Shown piece after piece: positions 1-11,482 of a stretch of 64,000 nt of DNA. Below the pieces are notes generated by a model. It was not told the origin of the DNA. It worked only from the letters and a program-made list of their open reading frames with translations, and ran no database searches. The stretch comes from Amblyomma americanum (taxonomy: Eukaryota; Arthropoda; Arachnida; Ixodida; Ixodidae). Location: contig NW_027526485.1 in NCBI RefSeq assembly GCF_052857255.1, positions 2,790,001 through 2,854,000 on the forward strand, read 5' to 3'. Position 1 is the first letter of the stretch; each line of letters starts with the position of its first letter. Made by a program: the position numbers and the translations under genes.

Positions 1-131
1 GTTATGTTTGCGAAGCTCCCTTACCTGTTTCTCAAGGGCTTCCATATAAGGGTCTAAGTCGCATGTGGCACTCCTGCGACATACTTGATTATTTTCTACC
101 TCAAATCGTATATTTGGTATTGCAAGCTAAG

Positions 132-262
132 GTTATGTTTGCGAAGCTCCCTCACCTGTTTCTCAAGGGCTTCTTTGTCAGGGTCTAAGTCGCATGTGGT
201 ACTCCTGCGACATACTTGATTATTTGCTACCTCAAATCGTATATTTGGTATTGCAAGCTATG
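132..262 (+). repeat. Representative canonical 131-bp monomer
   Basis: This monomer is close to the window consensus, differing at the GTGGTAC variant where most copies read GTGGCAC. It shows the four consensus CpGs: in TTTGCGAAG, AAGTCGCATG, CCTGCGACA and AATCGTAT. It also contains the inverted pair GTCGCA ... TGCGAC with an 11-base loop. Length variants elsewhere come from loss of the A in GGTTATG (130 bp, read as GGTTTG), CCTCATCG in place of CCTCAAATCG (129 bp), GATTTTCTACC in place of GATTATTTGCTACC (128 bp), and a 7-bp loss (123 bp). Confidence 0.93.
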
Positions 263-3136
263 GTTATGTTTGCGAAGCTCCCTCACCTGTTTCTCAAGAG
301 CTTCTTTTTCAGGGTCTAAGTCGCATGTGGCACTTCATGGACATACTTGATTATTTGCTACCTCAAATCTTATATTTGGTATTGCAAGCTATGGTTATGT
401 TTGCGAAGCTCCCTCACCTGTTTCTCAAGGGCTTCTTTGTCAGGGTCTAAGTCGTATGTGATACTCCTACGACACACTTGCCTATTTGCTACCGCAATTC
501 ATATATTTGGTATTGCAAGCTATGGTTATGTTTGCGAAGCTCCCTCACCTGTTTCTCAATGGCTTCTTTGTCAGGGTCGAAGTCGCATGTGGCACGCCTG
601 CGGCATACTTGATTATTTGCTACCTGAAATCGTATATTTGGTATTGCAAGCTATGGTTATGTTTGCGAAGCTCCCTCACCTGTTTCTCAAGGGCTTCTTT
701 GTCAGGGTCGAAGTCGCATGTGGCACTCCTGCGGCATACTTGATTATTTGCTACCTGAAATCGTATATTTGGTATTGCAAGCTATGGTTATGTTTGCGAA
801 GCTCCCTCACCTGTTTCTCAAGGGCTTCTTTGTCAGTCTAAGTCGCATGTGGTACTCCTGCGACATACTTGATTATTTGCTACCTCAAATCATATATTTG
901 GTATTGCAAGATATGGTTTGTTTGCGAAGCTCACTCAACTGTTTCTCAAAGGCTTCTTTGTCAGGGTCGAAGTCGCATGTGGCACTCGTGCGACATACTT
1001 GACTATTTGCTACCTCAAATCTTATATTTGGTATTGCAAGCTATGGTTATGTTTGCGAAGCTCCCTCACATGTTTCTCAGGGGCTTCTTTGTCAGGGTCT
1101 AAGTCGCATACGGAGCTCCTGCGACATACTTGATTATTTGCTACCTCAAATCCTATATTTGTTATTGCAAGCTATGGTTATGTTTGCGAAGCTCCCTCAC
1201 CTGTTTCTCAAGAGCTTCTTTTTCAGGGTCTAAGTCGCATGTGGCACTTCATCGACATACTTGATGATTTGCTACCTCAAATCGTATATTTGGTATTGCA
1301 AGCTATGGTTATGTTTGCGAAGCTCCCTCACTTGTTTCTCAAGAGCTTCTTTTTCAGGGTCTAAGTCGCATGTGGCACTTCATCGACATACTTGATGATT
1401 TGCTACCTCAAATCGTATATTTGGTATTGCAAGCTATGGTTATGTTTGCGAAGCTCCCTCACCTGTTTCTCAAGGGCTTCTTTGTCAGGGTCTAATTCGC
1501 ATGTGGCACTCCTGCGACATACTTGACTATTTGCTACCTCAAATCTTATATTTGGTATTGCAAGCTATGGTTATGTTTGCGAAGCTCCCTCACCTGTTTC
1601 TCAGGGGCTTCTTTGTCAGGGTCTAAGTCGCATACGGCACTCCTGCGACATACTTGATTATTTGCTACCTCAAATCCTATATTTGGTATTGCAAGCTATG
1701 GTTATGTTTGCGAAGCTCCCTCACCTGTTTCTCAAGAGCTTCTTTTTCAGGGTCTAAGTCCCATGTGGCACTCCTGCGACATACTTGATTATTTGCTACC
1801 TCAAATCGTATATTTGGTATTGCAAGCTATGGTTTGTTTGCGAAGCACCCTCACCTGTTTCTCAAGGGCTTCATTGTCAGGGTCGAAGTCGCATGTGGCA
1901 CTCCTGCGGCATACTTGCCTTTGTGCTACCTCAATTCGTATATTTGGTATAGCAAGGTATGGTTTGTTTGCGAAGCTCCCTCACCTGTTTCTCAAGGGCT
2001 TTTTTGTCAGGGTCTAAGTTGCATGTGGCACTCCTGCGACATACTTGATTATTTTCTACCTCAAATCGTATATTTAGTATTGCAAGCTATGGTTATGTTT
2101 GCGAAGCTCCCTCACCTGTTTCTCAAGGGCTTCTTTGTCAGAGTCTAAGTCGCATGTGGTACTCCTGCGACATACTTGATTATTTGCTCCTCAAATCATA
2201 TATTTGGTATTGCAAGATATGGTTTGTTTGCGAAGCTCACTCAACTGTTTCTCAAAGGCTTCTTTGTCAGGGTCGAAGTCGCATGTGGCACTCCTGCGAC
2301 ATACTTGACTATTTGCTACCTCAAATCCTATATTTGTTATTGCAAGCTATGGTTATGTTTGCGAAGCTCCCTCACCTGTTTCTCAAGAGCTTCTTTTTCA
2401 GGGTCTAAGTCGCATGTGGCACTTCATCGACATACTTGATGATTTGCTACCTCAAATCGTATATTTGGTATTGCAAGCTATGGTTATGTTTGCGAAGCTC
2501 CCTCACCTGTTTCTCAAGGGCTTCTTTGTCAGGGTCTAATTCGCATGTGGCACTCCTGCGACATACTTGATTATTTGCTACCTCAAATCTTATATTTGGT
2601 ATTGCAAGCTATGGTTATGTTTGTGAAGCTCCCTCACCTGTTTCTCAACGGCTTCTTTGTCAGGGTCTAAGTCGCATGTGGCACTCCTGCGACATACTTG
2701 ATTATTTGCTACCTCAAATCGTATACTTGGTATTGCAAGCTATGGTTATGTTTGCGAAGCTCCCTCACGTGTTTCTCAAGGGCTTCTTTCTCAAAGTCTA
2801 AGTAGCATGTGGTACTCCTGCGACATACTTGATTATTTGCTACCTCAAATCATATATTTGGTATTGCAAGATATGGTTTGTTTGCGAAGCTCACTCAACT
2901 GTTTCTCAAAGGCTTCTTTGTCAGGGTCGAAGTCGCATGTGGCACTCCTGCGACATACTTGATTATTTGCTACCTCAAATCCTATATTTGGTATTGCAAG
3001 CTATGGTTATGTTTGCGAAGCTCCCTCACCTGTTTCTCAAGAGCTTCTTTTTCAGGGTCTAAGTCGCATGTGGCACTCCGGCGACATACTTGATTATTTG
3101 CTACCTCAAATCGTATATTTGGTATTGCAAGCTATG

Positions 3137-3264
3137 GTTATGTTTGCGAAGCTCCCTCACCTGTTTCTCAAGGGCTTCTATACAAGGGTCTAAGTCGCAT
3201 GTGGCACTCCTGCGACATACTTGATTTTCTACCTCAAATCGTGTATTTGGTATTGCAAGCTATG
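3137..3264 (+). repeat. 128-bp monomer with clustered CTATACAA variant
   Basis: Two rare changes coincide: GCTTCTATACAAGGG in place of GCTTCTTTGTCAGGG, and GATTTTCTACC in place of GATTATTTGCTACC. The pair recurs near 10,490, 17,655 and 23,005. A related form, GCTTCCATATAAGGG, occurs near 46, 35,150, 36,458, 41,690, 54,625, 56,970, 58,142, 61,018 and 63,240. Several adjacent bases change together, which is unusual for point mutation. Confidence 0.85.
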
Positions 3265-3657
3265 GTTATGTTTGCGAAGCTCCCTCACCTGTTTCTCAAC
3301 GGCTTCTTTGTCAGGGTCTAAGTCGCATGTGGCACTCCTGCGACATACTTGATTCTTTGCTACCTCAAATCGTATATTTGGTATTGCAAGCTATGGTTAT
3401 TTTTGCGAAGCTCCCTCACCTGTTTCTCAAGGGCTTCTTTGTCAGGGTCTAAGTAGCATGTGGCACTCCTGCGACATACTTGATTATTTGCTACCTCAAA
3501 TCGTATATTTGGTATTGCAAGCTATGGTTATGTTTGCGAAGCTCCCTCACCTGTTTCTCAAGGGCTTCTTTGTCAGGGTCTAAGTCGCATGTGGCACTCC
3601 TGCGGCATACTTGATTATTTGCTACCTCAAATTGTATATTTGGTACAGCAAGCTATG

Positions 3658-3788
3658 GTTATGTCTGCGAAGCTCCGTCACCTGTTTCTATAGGGCTTCT
3701 TTGTAAGGGTCGAAGTCGCATGTGGCACCCCTGCAGCATACTTGCCTATTCGCTACCTCAAACCGTATATTTGGTATTGCAAGCTATG
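3658..3788 (+). repeat. M1 marker monomer (type example)
   Basis: Defined by GTTATGTCTGCG, CTCCGTCACC, TCTATAGG and GTAAGGG within one monomer, always preceded by TTTGGTACAGCAAGC and running into the CTGCAGCATAC, GCCTATTCGC sequence. Other copies start at 6,533, 10,965, 13,836, 18,135, 21,010, 23,483, 26,357, 29,624, 51,708, 57,451 and 60,326. This monomer makes the HOR boundaries easy to read. On the minus strand TCTATAGG puts a stop in the heptad frame. Confidence 0.9.
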
Positions 3789-5321
3789 GTTTGTTTGCGA
3801 AGCACCCTCACCTGTTTCTCAAGGGCTTCTTTGTCAGGGTCGAAGTCGCATGTGGCACTCCTGCGGCATACTTGCCTTTGTGCTACCTCAATTCGTATAT
3901 TTGGTATAGCAAGGTATGGTTTGTTTGCGAAGCTCCCTCACCTGTTTCTCAAGGGCTTTTTTGTCAGGGTCTAAGTTGCATGTGGCACTCCTGCGACATA
4001 CTTGATTATTTTCTACCTCAAATCGTATATTTGGTATTGCAAGCCATGGTTATGTTTGCGAAGCTCCCTCACCTGTTTCTCAAGGGCTTCTTTGTCAGAG
4101 TCTAAGTCGCATGTGGTACTCCTTCGACATACTTGATTATTTGCTACCTCAAATCATATATTTGATATTGCAAGATATGGTTTGTTTGCGAAGCTCACTC
4201 AACTGTTTCTCAAAGGCTTCTTTGTCAGGGTCGAAGTCGCATGTGGCACTCCTGCGACATACTTGACTAATTGCTACCTCAAATCTTATATTTGGTATTG
4301 CAAGCTATGGTTATATTTGCGAAGCTCCCTCACCTGTTTCTCAGCGGCTTCTTTGTCAGGGTCTCAGTCGCATACGGCACTCCTGCGACATACTTGATTA
4401 TTTGCTACCTCAAATCGTATATTTGGTATTGCAAGCTATGGTTATGTTTGCGAAGCTCCCTCACCTGTTTCTCAAGAGCTTCTTTTTCAGGGTCTAAGTC
4501 GCATGTGGCACTCCTGCGACATACTTGATTATTTGCTACCTCAAATCGTATATTTGGTATTGCAAGTTATGGTTATGTTTGCGAAGCTCCCTCACCTGTT
4601 TCTCAAGGGCTTCTTTGTCAGGGTCTAATTCGCATGTGGCACTCCTGCGACATACTTGATTATTTGCTACCTCAAATCGTATATTTGGTATTGCAAGCTA
4701 TGGTTATGTTTGCGAAGCTCCCTTACCTGTTTCTCAAGGGCTTCCATATATGGGTCTAAGTCGCATGTGGCACTCCTGCGACATACTTGATTATTTTCTA
4801 CCTCAAATCGTATATTTGGTATTGCAAGCTAAGGTTATGTTTGCGAAGCTCCCTCACCTGTTTCTCAAGGGCTTCTTTGTCAGGGTCTAAGTCGCATGTG
4901 GTACTCCTGCGACATACTTGATTATTTGCTACCTCAAATCGTATATTTGGTATTGCAAGCTATGGTTATGTTTGCGAAGCTCCCTCACCTGTTTCTCAAT
5001 GGCTTCTTTGTCAGGGTCGAAGTCGCATGTGGCACTCCTGCGGCATACTTGATTATTTGCTACCTGAAATTGTATATTTGGTACAGCAAGCTATGGTTAT
5101 GTTTGCGAAGCTCCCTCATCTGTTTCTCAAGGGCTTCTTTGTCAGGGTCTAAGTCGTATGTGATACTCCTGCGACACACTTGCCTATTTGCTACCGCAAT
5201 TCATATATTTGGTATTGCAAGCTATGGTTATGTTTGCGAAGCTCCCTCACCTGTTTCTCAATGGCTTCTTTGTCAGGGTCGAAGTCGCATGTGGCACTCC
5301 TGCGGCATACTTGATTATTTG

Positions 5322-5510
5322 CTACCTGAAATTGTATATTTGGTACAGCAAGCTATGGTTATGTTTGCGAAGCTCTCTCACCTGTTTCTCAAGTGCTTCT
5401 TTGTCAGGGTCGAATTCGCATGTGTTACTCCTGCAGCATATTTGCCTATTCGCTACCTCATCGTATAGATGGTATTGCAAGCTAAGGTTATGTTTGCGAA
5501 GCTCACTCAC
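5322..5510 (-). other. Minus-strand open frame across a 129-bp monomer, coiled-coil-like, not called a gene
   Basis: Here the monomer is 129 bp (43 codons), so the minus-strand frame reads through one junction for 62 codons. It contains DPDKEALEKQVRELRKHN with Leu at seven-residue steps. Near-identical versions lie at 19,799-19,987, 24,885-25,073, 28,152-28,340 and 31,026-31,214. There is no promoter-like or splice context that I can see, and the frame closes in the next 131-bp monomer. I read it as a relic or chance frame rather than an expressed protein. Confidence 0.3.
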
Positions 5511-6532
5511 CTGTTTTTCAAGGGCTTCTTTGTCGGGGTCAATGTCTCACGTGGTACTCCTGCGACATACTTGATTATTTGCTACCTCAAATCGTATATT
5601 TGGTATTGCAAGCTCTGGTTATGTTTGCGAAGCTCCCTCACCTGTTTTTCAAGGGCTTCATTGTCAGGGTCGCAATCGTATGTGGCACTCCTTCGGCATA
5701 CTTGCCTTTTTGCTACCTCAATTCGTATATTTCGTATAGCAAGCTATGGTTATGTTTACGAAGCTCACTCACCTGTTCCTCAATGGCTTCATTGTCAGAG
5801 TCTATGTCGCACGTGGTACTCCTGCGACATACTTGATTATTTGCTACCTCAAATCGTATATTTGGTATTGCAAGCTATGGTTATGTTTGTGAAGCTCCCT
5901 CACCTGTTTCTCAACGGCTTCTTTGTCAGGGTCTAAGTCGCATGTGGCACTCCTGCGACATACTTGATTATTTGCTACCTCAAATCTTATATTTGGTATT
6001 GCAAGCTATGGTTATGTTTGCGAAGCTCCCTCACTTGTTTCTCAAGGGCTTCTTTGTCAGGGTCTAAGTCCCATGTGGCACTCCTGCGACATACTTGATT
6101 ATTTGCTACCTCAAATCGTATATTTGGTATTGCAAGCCATGGTTTGTTTGCGAAGCTCCCTCACCTGTTTCTCAAGGGCTTCTTTGTCAGGGTCTAAGTA
6201 GCATGTGGCACTCCTGCGACATACTTGATTATTTGCTACCTCAAATCCTATATTTGGTATTGCAAGCAATGGTTATGTTTGCGAAGCTCCCTCACCTGTT
6301 TCTCAAGGGCTTCTTTGTCAGGGTCTAAGTCGCATGTGGCGCTCCTTCGGCATACTTGATTATTTGCTACCTCAAATTGTATATTTGGTACAGCAAGCTA
6401 CGGTTTGTTTGCGAAGCTCCCTCACCTGTTTCTCAAGGGCTTTTTTGTCAGGGTCTAAGTTGCACGTGGCACTCCTGCGGCATACTTGATTATTTGCTAC
6501 CTCAAATTGTATATTTGGTACAGCAAGCTATG

Positions 6533-9500
6533 GTTATGTCTGCGAAGCTCCGTCACCTGTTTCTATAGGGCTTCTTTGTAAGGGTCGAAGTCGCATGTGG
6601 CACTCCTGCAGCATACTTGCCTATTCGCTACCTCAAACCGTATATTTGGTATTGCAAGCTATGGTTTGTTTGCGAAGCACCCTCACCTGTTTCTCAAGGG
6701 CTTCTTTGTCAGGGTCGAAGTCGCATGTGGCACTCCTGCGGCATACTTGCCTTTGTGCTACCTCAATTCGTATATTTGGTATAGCAAGGTATGGTTTGTT
6801 TGCGAAGCTCCCTCACCTGTTTCTCAAGGGCTTTTTTGTCAGGGTCTAAGTTGCATGTGGCACTCCTGCGACATATTTGATAATTTTGTACCTCAAATCG
6901 TATATTTGGTATTGCAAGCCATGGTTATGTTTGCGAAGCTCCCTCACCTGTTTCTCAAGGGCTTCTTTGTCAGAGTCTAAGTCGCATGTGGTACTCCTGC
7001 GACATACTTGATTATTTGCTACCTCAAATCATAGATTTGATATTGCAAGATATGGTTTGTTTGCGAAGCTCACTCAACTGTTTCTCAAAGGCTTCTTTGT
7101 CAGGGTCGAAGTCGCATGTGGCACTCCTGCGACATACTTGACTACCTCAAATCTTATATTTGGTATTGCAAGCTATGGTTATATTTGCGAAGCTCCCTCA
7201 CCTGTTTCTCAAGGGCTTCTTTGTCAGAGTCTAAGTCGCATGTGGTACTCCTGCGACATACTTGATTATTTGCTCCTCAAATCATATATTTGGTATTGCA
7301 AGATATGGTTTGTTTGCGAAGCTCACTCAACTGTTTCTCAAAGGCTTCTTTGTCAGGGTCGAAGTCGCATGTGGCACTCCTGCGACATACTTGACTATTT
7401 GCTACCTCAAATCTTATATTTGGTATTGCAAGCTATGGTTATGTTTGCGAAGCTCCCTCACCTGCTTCTCAGGGGCTTCTTTGTCAGGGTCTAAGTCGCA
7501 TACGGCACTCCTGCGACATACTTGATTATTTGCTACCTCAAATCCTATATTTGGTATTGCAAGCTATGGTTATGTTTGCGAAGCTCCCTCACCTGTTTCT
7601 CAAGAGCTTCTTTTTCAGGGTCTAAGTCGCATGTGCCACTTCATCGACATACTTGATGATTTGCTACCTCAAATCGTATATTTGGTATTGCAAGCTTAGG
7701 TTATGTTTGCGAATCTCCCTCACCTGTTTCTCAAGGGCTTCTTTGTCAGGGTCTAATTCGCATGTGGCACTCCTGCGACATACTTGATTATTTGCTACCT
7801 CAAATCTTATATTTGGTATTGCAAGCTATGGTTATGTTTGTGAAGCTCCCTCACCTGTTTCTCAACGGCTTCTTTGTCAGGGTCTAAGTCGCATGTGGCA
7901 CTCCTGCGACATACTTGATTATTTGCTACCTCAAACCATATATTTGGTATTGCAAGATATGGTTTGTTTGCGAAGCTCACTCAACTGTTTCTCAAAGGCT
8001 TCTTTGTCAGGGTCGAAGTCGCATGTGGCACTCCTGCGACATACTTGACTATTTGCTACCTCAAATCGTATATTTGGTATTGCAAGCTTAGGTTATGTTT
8101 GCGAAGCTCCCTCACCTGTTTCTCAAGGGCTTCTTTGTCAGGGTCTAATTCGCATGTGGCACTCCTGCGACATACTTGATTATTTGCTACCTCAAATCTT
8201 ATATTTGGTATTGCAAGCTATGGTTATGTTTGTGAAGCTCCCTCACCTGTTTCTCAACGGCTTCTTTGTCAGGGTCTAAGTCGCATGTGGCACTCCTGCG
8301 ACATACTTGATTATTTGCTACCTCAAATCGTATACTTGGTATTGCAAGCTATGGTTATGTTTGCGAAGCTCCCTCACGTGTTTCTCAAGGGCTTCTTTCT
8401 CAAAGTCTAAGTAGCATGTGGTACTCCTGCGACATACTTGATTATTTGCTACCTCAAATCATATATTTGGTATTGCAAGATATGGTTTGTTTGCGAAGCT
8501 CTCTCACCTGTTTCTCAAGGGCTTCATTGTCAGGGTCGCAATCGCATGTGGGACTCCTTCGGCATACTTGCCTTTTTGCTACCTCAATTCGTATATTTCG
8601 TATAGCAAGCTATGGTTATGTTTACGAAGCTCACTCACCTGTTCCTCAATGGCTTCTTTGTCAGGGTCTAAGTCGCACGTGGTACTCCTGCGACATACTT
8701 GATTATTTGCTACCTCAAATCGTATATTTGGTATTGCAAGTTATGGTTATGTTTGTGAAGCTCCCTCACCTGTTTCTCAACGGCTTCTTTGTCAGGGTCT
8801 AAGTCGCATGTGGCACTCCTGCGACATACTTGATTATTTGCTACCTCAAATCTTATATTTGGTATTGCAAGCTATGGTTATGTTTGCGAAGCTCCCTCAC
8901 TTGTTTCTCAAGGGCTTCTTTGTCAGGGTCTAAGTCCCATGTGGCACTCCTGCGACATACTTGATTATTTGCTACCTCAAATCGTATATTTGGTATTGCA
9001 AGCTATGGTTTGTTTGCGAAGCACCCTCACCTGTTTCTCAAGGGCTTCATTGTCAGGGTCGAAGTCGCATGTGGCACTCCTGCGGCATACTTGCCTTTGT
9101 GCTACCTCAATTCGTATATTTGGTATAGCAAGGTATGGTTTGTTTGCGAAGCTCCCTCACCTGTTTCTCAAGGGCTTTTTTGTCAGGGTCTAAGTTGCAT
9201 GTGGCACTCCTGCGACATACTTGATTATTTTCTACCTCAAATCGTATATTTAGTATTGCAAGCTATGGTTATGTTTGCGAAGCTCCCTCACCTGTTTCTC
9301 AAGGGCTTCTTTGTCAGAGTCTAAGTCGCATGTGGTACTCCTGCGACATACTTGATTATTTGCTCCTCAAATCATATATTTGGTATTGCAAGATATGGTT
9401 TGTTTGCGAAGCTCACTCAACTGTTTCTCAAAGGCTTCTTTGTCAGGGTCGAAGTCGCATGTGGCACTCCTGCGACATACTTGACTATTTGCTACCTCAA

Positions 9501-10964
9501 ATCCTATATTTGTTATTGCAAGCTATGGTTATGTTTGCGAAGCTCCCTCACCTGTTTCTCAAGAGCTTCTTTTTCAGGGTCTAAGTCGCATGTGGCACTT
9601 CATCGACATACTTGATGATTTGCTACCTCAAATCGTGTATTTGGTATTGCAAGCTATGGTTATGTTTGCGAAGCTCCCTCACCTGTTTCTCAAGGGCTTC
9701 TTTGTCAGGGTCTAATTCGCATGTGGCACTCCTGCGACATACTTGATTATTTGCTACCTCAAATCTTATATTTGGTATTGCAAGCTATGGTTATGTTTGT
9801 GAAGCTCCCTCACCTGTTTCTCAACGGCTTCTTTGTCAGGGTCTAAGTCGCATGTGGCACTCCTGCGACATACTTGATTATTTGCTACCTCAAATCGTAT
9901 ACTTGGTATTGCAAGCTATGGTTATGTTTGCGAAGCTCCCTCACGTGTTTCTCAAGGGCTTCTTTCTCAAAGTCTAAGTAGCATGTGGTACTCCTGCGAC
10001 ATACTTGATTATTTGCTACCTCAAATCATATATTTGGTATTGCAAGATATGGTTTGTTTGCGAAGCTCACTCAACTGTTTCTCAAAGGCTTCTTTGTCAG
10101 GGTCGAAGTCGCATGTGGCACTCCTGCGACATACTTGACTATTTGCTACCTCAAATCTTATATTTGGTATTGCAAGCTATGGTTATGTTTGCGAAGCTCC
10201 CTCACCTGTTTCTCAGGGGCTTCTTTGTCAGGGTCTAAGTCGCATACGGCACTCCTGCGACATACTTGATTATTTGCTACCTCAAATCCTATATTTGGTA
10301 TTGCAAGCTATGGTTATGTTTGCGAAGCTCCCTCACCTGTTTCTCAAGAGCTTCTTTTTCAGGGTCTAAGTCGCATGTGGCACTCCGGCGACATACTTGA
10401 TTATTTGCTACCTCAAATCGTATATTTGGTATTGCAAGCTATGGTTATGTTTGCGAAGCTCCCTCACCTGTTTCTCAAGGGCTTCTATACAAGGGTCTAA
10501 GTCGCATGTGGCACTCCTGCGACATACTTGATTTTCTACCTCAAATCGTATATTTGGTATTGCAAGCTATGGTTATGTTTGCGAAGCTCCCTCACCTGTT
10601 TCTCAACGGCTTCTTTGTCAGGGTCTAAGTCGCATGTGGCACTCCTGCGACATACTTGATTCTTTGCTACCTCAAATCGTATATTTGGTATTGCAAGCTA
10701 TGGTTATTTTTGCGAAGCTCCCTCACCTGTTTCTCAAGGGCTTCTTTGTCAGGGTCTAAGTAGCATGTGGCACTCCTGCGACATACTTGATTATTTGCTA
10801 CCTCAAATCGTATATTTGGTATTGCAAGCTATGGTTATGTTTGCGAAGCTCCCTCACCTGTTTCTCAAGGGCTTCTTTGTCAGGGTCTAAGTCGCATGTG
10901 GCACTCCTGCGGCATACTTGATTATTTGCTACCTCAAATTGTATATTTGGTACAGCAAGCTATG
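6533..10964 (+). repeat. Extended HOR interval, about 34 monomers (4,432 bp)
   Basis: Starts and ends with M1 marker monomers. It includes a 123-bp deletion monomer at 7,055-7,177, several GGTTTG 130-bp monomers, and copies of the GCACTTCATCGACATAC variant near 7,636 and 9,595. From about 7,930 it is in register with 15,100 onward at an offset of 7,170. From 8,926 it is in register with the copy starting near 1,750. Confidence 0.85.
7055..7177 (+). repeat. 123-bp deletion monomer
   Basis: A GGTTTG-type (130-bp) monomer that has also lost 7 bp, reading CTTGACTACCTC where others read CTTGACTATTTGCTACCTC. The loss lies between two CTA repeats, consistent with slippage. The same deletion occurs at 14,358-14,480 and near 21,615, confirming that these three segments share one ancestor. 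Confidence 0.88.
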
Positions 10965-11194
10965 GTTATGTCTGCGAAGCTCCGTCACCTGTTTCTATAG
11001 GGCTTCTTTGTAAGGGTCGAAGTCGCATGTGGCACTCCTGCAGCATACTTGCCTATTCGCTACCTCAAACCGTATATTTGGTATTGCAAGCTATGGTTTG
11101 TTTGCGAAGCACCCTCACCTGTTTCTCAAGGGCTTCTTTGTCAGGGTCGAAGTCGCATGTGGCACTCCTGCGGCATACTTGCCTTTGTGCTACC

Positions 11195-11482
11195 TCAATT
11201 CGTATATTTGGTATAGCAAGGTATGGTTTGTTTGCGAAGCTCCCTCACCTGTTTCTCAAGGGCTTTTTTGTCAGGGTCTAAGTTGCATGTGGCACTCCTG
11301 CGACATACTTGATTATTTTCTACCTCAAAATCGTATATTTGGTATTGCAAGCCATGGTTATGTTTGCGAAGCTCCCTCACCTGTTTCTCAAGGGCTTCTT
11401 TGTCAGAGTCTAAGTCGCATGTGGTACTCCTGCGACATACTTGATTATTTGCTACCCTCAAATCATATATTTGATATTGCAA
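11195..11482 (-). other. 95-codon minus-strand frame created by indels in the error patch
   Basis: The frame reads through two monomers only because of the extra A near 11,329 and extra C near 11,456. Neither occurs in the sister copies at 4.0 and 18.5 kb, where the frame is closed. It shows the heptad sequence but should be treated as an artefact. Confidence 0.6.

Larger units (their letters stand above)
1..3657 (+). repeat. Leading part of domain A, about 28 monomers, HOR cut by window edge
   Basis: The first kilobase carries diagnostic monomers also seen at 58.1-58.8 and 61.0-61.7 kb: the CCATATAAGG variant near 46, the GCACTTCATGGACATAC variant near 330, and the GTCGTATGTGATAC variant near 453. 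From about 1,747 on, the sequence is in register with the copy beginning near 8,923 (offset 7,176). Between about 2,960 and 3,060 one monomer is missing relative to that copy, because the offset rises to 7,307. No gene-like sequence is present. Confidence 0.85.
3658..6532 (+). repeat. 22-mer higher-order repeat, 2,875 bp
   Basis: Bounded by two M1 marker monomers (GTTATGTCTGCG start, CTCCGTCACC, TCTATAGG, GTAAGGG). It contains the CTCATCGTATAGATGG 129-bp monomer near 5,458-5,473. The whole unit recurs at a constant offset of 14,477 in 18,135-21,009, and at 7,307 falling to 7,303 in 10,965-13,835. These three are the same HOR at different stages of divergence. Confidence 0.9.
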
